Under the pieces are notes generated by a model, which searched no databases, had not been told where the DNA came from, and saw only the letters and a program-made list of their open reading frames with translations. From assembly GCA_016987375.1 (NCBI GenBank), contig PJRA01000353.1, positions 407,211 to 419,230 of the forward strand: a stretch of 12,020 nucleotides of DNA, written 5' to 3'. The stretch comes from Brachionus koreanus. Its lineage: Eukaryota > Rotifera > Eurotatoria > Ploima > Brachionidae. Each line of letters starts with the position of its first letter. Position 1 is the first letter of the stretch. This document shows, piece by piece, positions 7,465 through 12,020 of this stretch. Made by a program: the position numbers and the translations under genes.

Positions 7465-9231
7465 TTATCCATCTTCTAATAGTTTATCTTTAAAAATTTC
7501 AATCAACCTCAGAATGACACCGTTAGTCCAGCCAAAGCCCGACTGCACTTCGTACTCACCACCAGCACCTCGCTGACCAGGACACAGCGAATTGTACTTT
7601 TCGTAAAAAGCGTCATACAGCTTCCAGCCAGTATACACCGAGTTGAAAAATTTTCTGGCCATCCTAAGAGCCAACTCTTGGTCATGCTTGTGAATCATTT
7701 CGACCACACTCAGCTGATAGGGCGCCCACGCGTTCGGAAAGTCCCATTGCTCTTTCGAGTATATGTACGAATAAGGCACACCGTTGTAATTGTCTATGGA
7801 ATTGCGAATGTGCAAGTCGATCATTTGCATAGATGTGACGCCATCCGGCGGCTCAACGCCAAACCACAGTGGCGACAAATTTGACAAGTAGAAATGCTCG
7901 GACTGAGCGGTCAGCCTATTTATGTTCAAATCATTCCACATTTTGTTCTCACTTGACCACAACACTGTATTTATTGTATTCATTCTTTCAATAGAATAAT
8001 TTCTAAACTGTTTGGCAGTCTCTAGGTCTCCTTTTAAATCGCTCAATTTCGATATTACTAGTTCGCTTTTGTACAAAATGGCGTTTAGGTCCACAGGTAT
8101 TATGTCTGATGCTTCAATAGTGCTTATTTTCATGGGATCCTGGAACCATCGGCTGGTAAAATCGTGGCCGGACTCGGCGCCTGACGCGATATGCTGATAC
8201 AATTTGCTTTTTTGCTCGTCGTCGGTGAGAAAATCGGCCGTAATTATGTCCTCGAAATAGGACTCGGGCCGAGGCTTGTCTGTCTTAGCCTTAAAAATGT
8301 TCAACTTGTATGTTTTATTTTTGAAGTTGATTTCAATTAACTTTTCTTTCATCCAAAAGTTGTACTCTTTTTTTAGTGAATCAAGTGCCTCATTGAGCAC
8401 AAAGTGTTTTATTTGGCTTTTTTCATGCAGGCTCAATTTTTCCGAATTGAGACATGTCTCATAGTATTTTAGAACTATTTGAGCAAAATAGGGCGGCTGA
8501 CTTCTGTTTAAATAGTAGACTCGCGAGCCATTCGGAATAAATCCATATAAATTTATGAAATTTATAAAATTTTCGATCATTTGACGCACAGTTTTGAACA
8601 TGCCAGTGACAAGCAGGCCTTCGACAGTCCAATAGGTGTCCCAGTAATAGATTTCGAGGAAACGACCGCCAGGTACTATGAACGGATGCAGCATGGGCAA
8701 GTGACTGGAGACCGAGCCTGGCAAGAGCATGTCCGAGTCCAATGTTTTGTACAAGTCGAGCCATTGTCTATTTAGAGCGTTGAAAAATTGCTTCAAGTCG
8801 TTGTTGTGCAGAGTGTTAACTATGTCGGGCTGCTCGGTCCATTCGGTCAAATTGGCCGACTTTATTTCCACGCCAGGCTCATGAAGAAACTCGGAGACAA
8901 AATTTTGAACATCGTTCACATTAAATTCGTCCAGAGAGTCCAAAGCAGCGAGTACTTCGTCGAGCGGTTTTTTGGTCGCTCGGTCCACTATTGCCTTGGA
9001 GTCCGAGTTGGGCTGCAGACGCTTTAGGGCGCGCAAATACTTTTCGTTCGAGTAAAAATCGGCCGCTGCCGCCAAAAGCTCGCTGCTATTGCTGTTGTTG
9101 TTTATGTCTAGGCTGTTTTTTTGCATATTTAGCTTCATTATGTCGGGGCTCATTGTGTGAGATAAGCTTACATTTTCATTTAATGAAATTCTACTCAAAA
9201 AAATAATTATATACAACCAATTGAGGCTCAT
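7465..9231 (-). CDS. Trehalase (GH37 alpha,alpha-trehalase), probably secreted
   Basis: The 588-residue enzyme hydrolyses trehalose to two glucoses. An N-terminal hydrophobic stretch (LYIIIFL, 6-12) looks like a short signal peptide. N-glycosylation sequons (N48, N127, N234, N242, N305, N411, N451) fit the secretory route. There is no C-terminal membrane segment, so a soluble (Tre1-like) form is expected. Both family signatures are present: PGGRFLEIYYWDTY (187-200) and QWDFPNAWAP (495-504). Also visible are NGSRVYYLNRSQPP (234-247), RPESYFED (321-328), SGHDFTSRW (354-362) with the catalytic Asp as D357, EKY (544-546), and GAGGEY...GFGWTNGV (555-572). R190, R243 and R321 match the conserved essential arginines. 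Oddly the usual Trp before the catalytic Asp is His356. The start is supported by an in-frame TGA at 9253-9255 and A at -3; Met27 is the next ATG. The gene has no intron and points toward TPS. Its codons look more GC-rich than those of TPS. Confidence 0.96.
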   Translation of the reverse strand: MSLNWLYIIIFLSRISLNENVSLSHTMSPDIMKLNMQKNSLDINNNSNSSELLAAAADFYSNEKYLRALKRLQPNSDSKAIVDRATKKPLDEVLAALDSLDEFNVNDVQNFVSEFLHEPGVEIKSANLTEWTEQPDIVNTLHNNDLKQFFNALNRQWLDLYKTLDSDMLLPGSVSSHLPMLHPFIVPGGRFLEIYYWDTYWTVEGLLVTGMFKTVRQMIENFINFINLYGFIPNGSRVYYLNRSQPPYFAQIVLKYYETCLNSEKLSLHEKSQIKHFVLNEALDSLKKEYNFWMKEKLIEINFKNKTYKLNIFKAKTDKPRPESYFEDIITADFLTDDEQKSKLYQHIASGAESGHDFTSRWFQDPMKISTIEASDIIPVDLNAILYKSELVISKLSDLKGDLETAKQFRNYSIERMNTINTVLWSSENKMWNDLNINRLTAQSEHFYLSNLSPLWFGVEPPDGVTSMQMIDLHIRNSIDNYNGVPYSYIYSKEQWDFPNAWAPYQLSVVEMIHKHDQELALRMARKFFNSVYTGWKLYDAFYEKYNSLCPGQRGAGGEYEVQSGFGWTNGVILRLIEIFKDKLLEDG

Positions 9232-9582
9232 TTTTTTATTATTAATAAAAAATCAAACATAAAATATTACGTAACTAGAATTATGGAAGGCTTTTCTTCT
9301 TCATTAAATAAAATTTATTCAGAAAAAAAAAATAATTATTTTAAATTTATTTGTTCTAGAGTGCTTTTTTTTCTAGCTAACTAACTAAGATGCTAAGAAG
9401 TGAGCATATAAATTTTTTTTATGCAAAAATTATTCATCAAATATTTTATATTGATTAGATCATAATCAAAATTGTGAGCAAGAAATAAATTAAAAAATTA
9501 TAATGCAAATTGCGTTCAAACTGTTTCAATTTTACCAAAGTTAAGTCTATCGGCTCACTAAACTAGTACCCACCCTCGTTAG

Positions 9583-9590
9583 TTATATAA
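9583..9590 (-). promoter_or_regulatory. Candidate TATA box upstream of trehalase
   Basis: TATATAA on the minus strand (9589 to 9583), followed by a locally GC-richer stretch (GAGGGTGGGTAC, about 9578-9567). Transcription would start near 9555, giving a leader of about 320 bases before the trehalase ATG. The box also fits as part of an intron, because CTAAC at 9577-9581 resembles a branch site upstream of the acceptor-like TTTAG at 9559-9563. Low confidence. Confidence 0.22.
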
Positions 9591-9730
9591 TCACGACACA
9601 TATGATTTCTATAAGCATTGTATTTCTTAGTTTTGTTGTTTGACGCACTTTAAATAGACTTTTTCTTAATTTTATGTCATAAAAACGTGAAAATTTTTCC
9701 ATGTTAAAAGTTAAAAATTATTTTTCTTAC

Positions 9731-9813
9731 CTTACTCTTAAGATTAGGCTACCTGATGCCGCATTTGTCAACTTTCTGATAAACAAGCCTGATGAGAACA
9801 ACAAACTCATGGG
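9731..9813 (-). other. Possible small exon upstream of trehalase, with strong donor site
   Basis: A less AT-rich island. Read on the minus strand it has an acceptor-like TTTATTTTAG just before 9813 and a consensus donor AAG/GTAAGA after 9731. One frame is open throughout and has an ATG at 9810-9808. It gives a 26-codon peptide starting MSLLFSSGLFIRK, with Arg, Lys, Ser and Leu and no acidic residue, resembling a mitochondrial targeting start. An alternative donor, CAG/GTAGCC, would end the exon at 9753. The exon may begin an unrecognised gene or be a non-coding 5' exon of the trehalase transcript. The reverse strand has a 38-codon ORF (9701-9817) over the same bases, which I consider the shadow. 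Confidence 0.28.
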
Positions 9814-9817
9814 CTAA

Positions 9818-11281
9818 AATAAATCTTATTTGATTCATTTTTTATCTTTGAAAATCTGCCATAAAAATTACTTTTTTACACAATATAGACAATTATTATT
9901 TAGAATACTTTCGTTTTTTATAATCCCAAGTTAAAAGCGATAAAATTTACTAAATTTTGTTTACCAAATTAGTGAATTTAGGCTTTATAAAGCCTTATTT
10001 TTTAGAGTGAATTATAATTTATAATTACATTATAGTTGCTGTTTTACTTTTTCAGCAATTTTACAAAGTTACATAATATTTTATTAATCATTAACGATTT
10101 CAAACTATAGCAAATTTTGTCAAGATAAAAAATTACTCAAATATTTTTTCAAGTCTTAGACAAATTTTCTTTAATTTTGATTAATTCAGCATTTAATAAA
10201 TTAAATTAGACATTAAAAAAAAATTTTTAGATAAAATTACATTTGACATATTAAATTAAAAAAAAATAGAAAAAATAATAATAAAAAAAATAGAAAAAAA
10301 AAGGCTATTCAAAAATTTCAATTATTTTAAAGTGGATTCAAGAGAGTTTTTTGATATGTAAACCTGAAGATTTGGCTAGTTCTGTCTGTTAATATTAATT
10401 ATTCTGTTTATTAGAATTGTTTTTCAGAAGATGTAGTTCAAAAAGTGTTATTAACACTAAAAGACAAATTTTGACCACTAAAAGGGAAAAAAAATTTAAA
10501 TAAAAAAATTAATTATATTCAATTTAAAACCATTAAATTTTTATTCTTGTTTGTTTATCTTTCAATAAATCTTAATTCGTATTTTTCTAGAACTATCATT
10601 TTTAGCTTTATGTTAAGTAAGCTTTATAGTCTAAAAGGGTTCGTGTCTGTATTTTAGGCGACATGTCCGGTATTTAGGGATAGCCGAAAAAAAAAATATT
10701 TAAATAGGATTCAAAATGATTTTCAAATGCCAAAAAACTTTTTAAATGAATTCTTGCAATAAGATTTTTTTAAAATGCTGGAAGAAGAATAGGCCACAAA
10801 TCTAAAAAATTTAGAAATAATTTCTTGTTAATTTGACATTAACTTGTCATATCTTTTGTTTATTGTTATATGAATCAGATTATAATTTTTAATTTGAATT
10901 CTTACAGCATTCCCCGTTTCTGATTGCTTATAAGCTTGGTAGCTTTGAACTAAAATGAAGACTGAAAATTTAAAAATCTTATTAATTTGTACATGAAAAA
11001 TAACAGAACAGTATCCAAACAATAATAACGGATAATTTGCAAGAACATTACTAGCATCAGTATTCTGATGAATAAAAGCTCATCATTATCAGTGAAATAT
11101 CCATTTTATTAGTTTCATTAAATTAAGATTTAATAAAAAAACAAAGAAGAAAAGCTAGAAACAAAAAACATAATATTAATGTAAGCTATATAAAAGGTAT
11201 ACTTACTAGATAATTAATGTACTATATAAAAAAATCATTTATTAGATTATAACTTTAACACTTAGATATAATTATTAACTA
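9818..11281. other. AT-rich intergenic region
   Basis: No gene can be supported. One GC-richer patch (about 10637-10686) contains TATTTTAGG and TATTTAGG on either side of GACATGTC, an 8-base palindrome. It may be a remnant of a transposon end, but I found no partner. Pyrimidine-rich acceptor-like sites occur (for example before 10430) without a convincing exon. Confidence 0.6.
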
Positions 11282-12020
11282 ATAGAATTAATACAGAGAA
11301 GAACAAATTTAGTGAAAGACAAAGAAGATCGTGTTCTAAATAGACCAGAACCCAAAGATATTGACAATGAAGTTCCAAGCCAAAAAGAAATAGAAATTGC
11401 TTCGTTCTGCAGCATAATTCTGGAAAGAATCAGAATCTCTTCGGATGCTACACTCAGAGAAGAACAAGCAGGTTATAGAAGAGAGAGAGGATGCATAGAC
11501 CAGATATTTGCACTTAGGAACATCATAGAGCAAAGTATCGAATGGAACAGCCCCTTGTATCTTATCTTCATTGACTTCAAAAAAGCCTTTGACAGCATAC
11601 ACAGAGAAACCCTGTGGGCCTTACTAAGATCATATGGCCTACCACAGAAAATAGTTAACTTGATAAAACTCTTCTACGAGAAATTCGAGTGAAGTGTGAT
11701 TCTGGAAAAAGGGCATTCTGAAAACTTCAAAGTTTGTACAGGAGTCAGGCAAGGGTGTGTTCTCTCTCCGACACTATTCTTAGTAGTGATTGATTATGTA
11801 ATGAAGAAAACAACTGTCAGTGCCAGGGGTATACAATGGGGCTTAACAACCAAACTTGAAGACTTAGACTTTGCGGATGATCTGATGTTAATATCTAGTA
11901 CAGAAGAACATATGCATATGAAAACACAAGATTTGGCGAACAACGCTAAACCAACTGGACTCGAAATAAATGTGGCCAAAACAAAAGTAATGTGCATAAA
12001 CACTAAATTGGACACCTCGA
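11282..12020 (+). pseudogene. Damaged non-LTR retrotransposon (LINE) reverse transcriptase, 3' end outside the window
   Basis: An open frame from 11279 (after TAA 11276-11278) to the window end, broken only by TGA at 11690-11692. Reverse transcriptase motifs appear in order: EEQAGYRRERGCIDQIFALR (about 11459-11518), the first Asp motif IDFKKAFDS (11570-11596), GVRQGCVLSP (11741-11770) and the catalytic FADDL (11870-11884). It resembles endonuclease-RT proteins of RTE-like LINEs common in invertebrates; the clade is uncertain. The region before the motifs looks shortened: VKDKEDRVL runs straight into NRPEP (near 11340), and SQKEIEIA runs straight into SFCSIILERI (near 11400). In related elements a spacer and the first RT motifs would lie between. 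No endonuclease domain is present, so the copy is probably 5' truncated, starting near 11280. The frame has no ATG at its beginning (GTG at 11312 is not a start in an animal). Not functional. Confidence 0.85.

Noticed and set aside
11336..11602. Minus-strand 88-codon ORF over the LINE fragment
   Set aside because: It overlaps the reverse transcriptase frame, which has clear ordered motifs on the plus strand. It is a shadow.
11794..12015. Minus-strand 73-codon ORF at the window end
   Set aside because: It is opposite the LINE segment carrying the FADD catalytic motif, so it is a shadow.

Overview
This is a very AT-rich, gene-poor stretch of nuclear DNA from an invertebrate animal. The pointers are two full-length trehalose genes of animal type, AATAAA-type 3' ends, a broken MULE-like DNA transposon carrying a SWIM zinc finger and AT-hooks, and a decayed non-LTR retrotransposon (LINE). 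The extreme AT content and this mix of mobile elements would fit a monogonont rotifer such as Brachionus. That assignment is a guess, and other AT-rich invertebrates (some mites, for example) cannot be excluded from one window.

Layout: 1-1560 is AT-rich sequence with no gene I can support. 1901-4207 (+) is an uninterrupted 768-codon trehalose-6-phosphate synthase/phosphatase fusion. 4380-6107 is intergenic, with one possible isolated exon on the minus strand (5172-5303), a perfect 13-bp hairpin (about 5560-5589) and a short tandem repeat. 6108-7016 is a small DNA transposon bounded by 26-bp perfect terminal inverted repeats. It has iterated GATAC boxes at its left end and holds the C-terminal remnant of a SWIM/AT-hook protein, broken by a TGA. 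7465-9231 (-) is an uninterrupted 588-codon secreted trehalase. Upstream of it lie a TATA-like box and a possible small exon (9731-9813, -). 9818-11280 holds no gene I can support. 11282-12020 (+) is a damaged LINE reverse transcriptase that runs off the window.

The biological core is the tail-to-tail pair TPS/TPP -> <- trehalase. One gene makes trehalose from UDP-glucose and glucose-6-phosphate in the cytosol. The other encodes a secretory enzyme that splits trehalose to two glucoses. Both read through without introns, and all expected catalytic motifs are visible apart from one unusual change in the trehalase (GWD to GHD). The two are separated by about 3.3 kb that contains the transposon remnant. 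This physical coupling of trehalose synthesis and breakdown is the most interesting feature of the window. The transposon, defined directly from its inverted ends, is the second.
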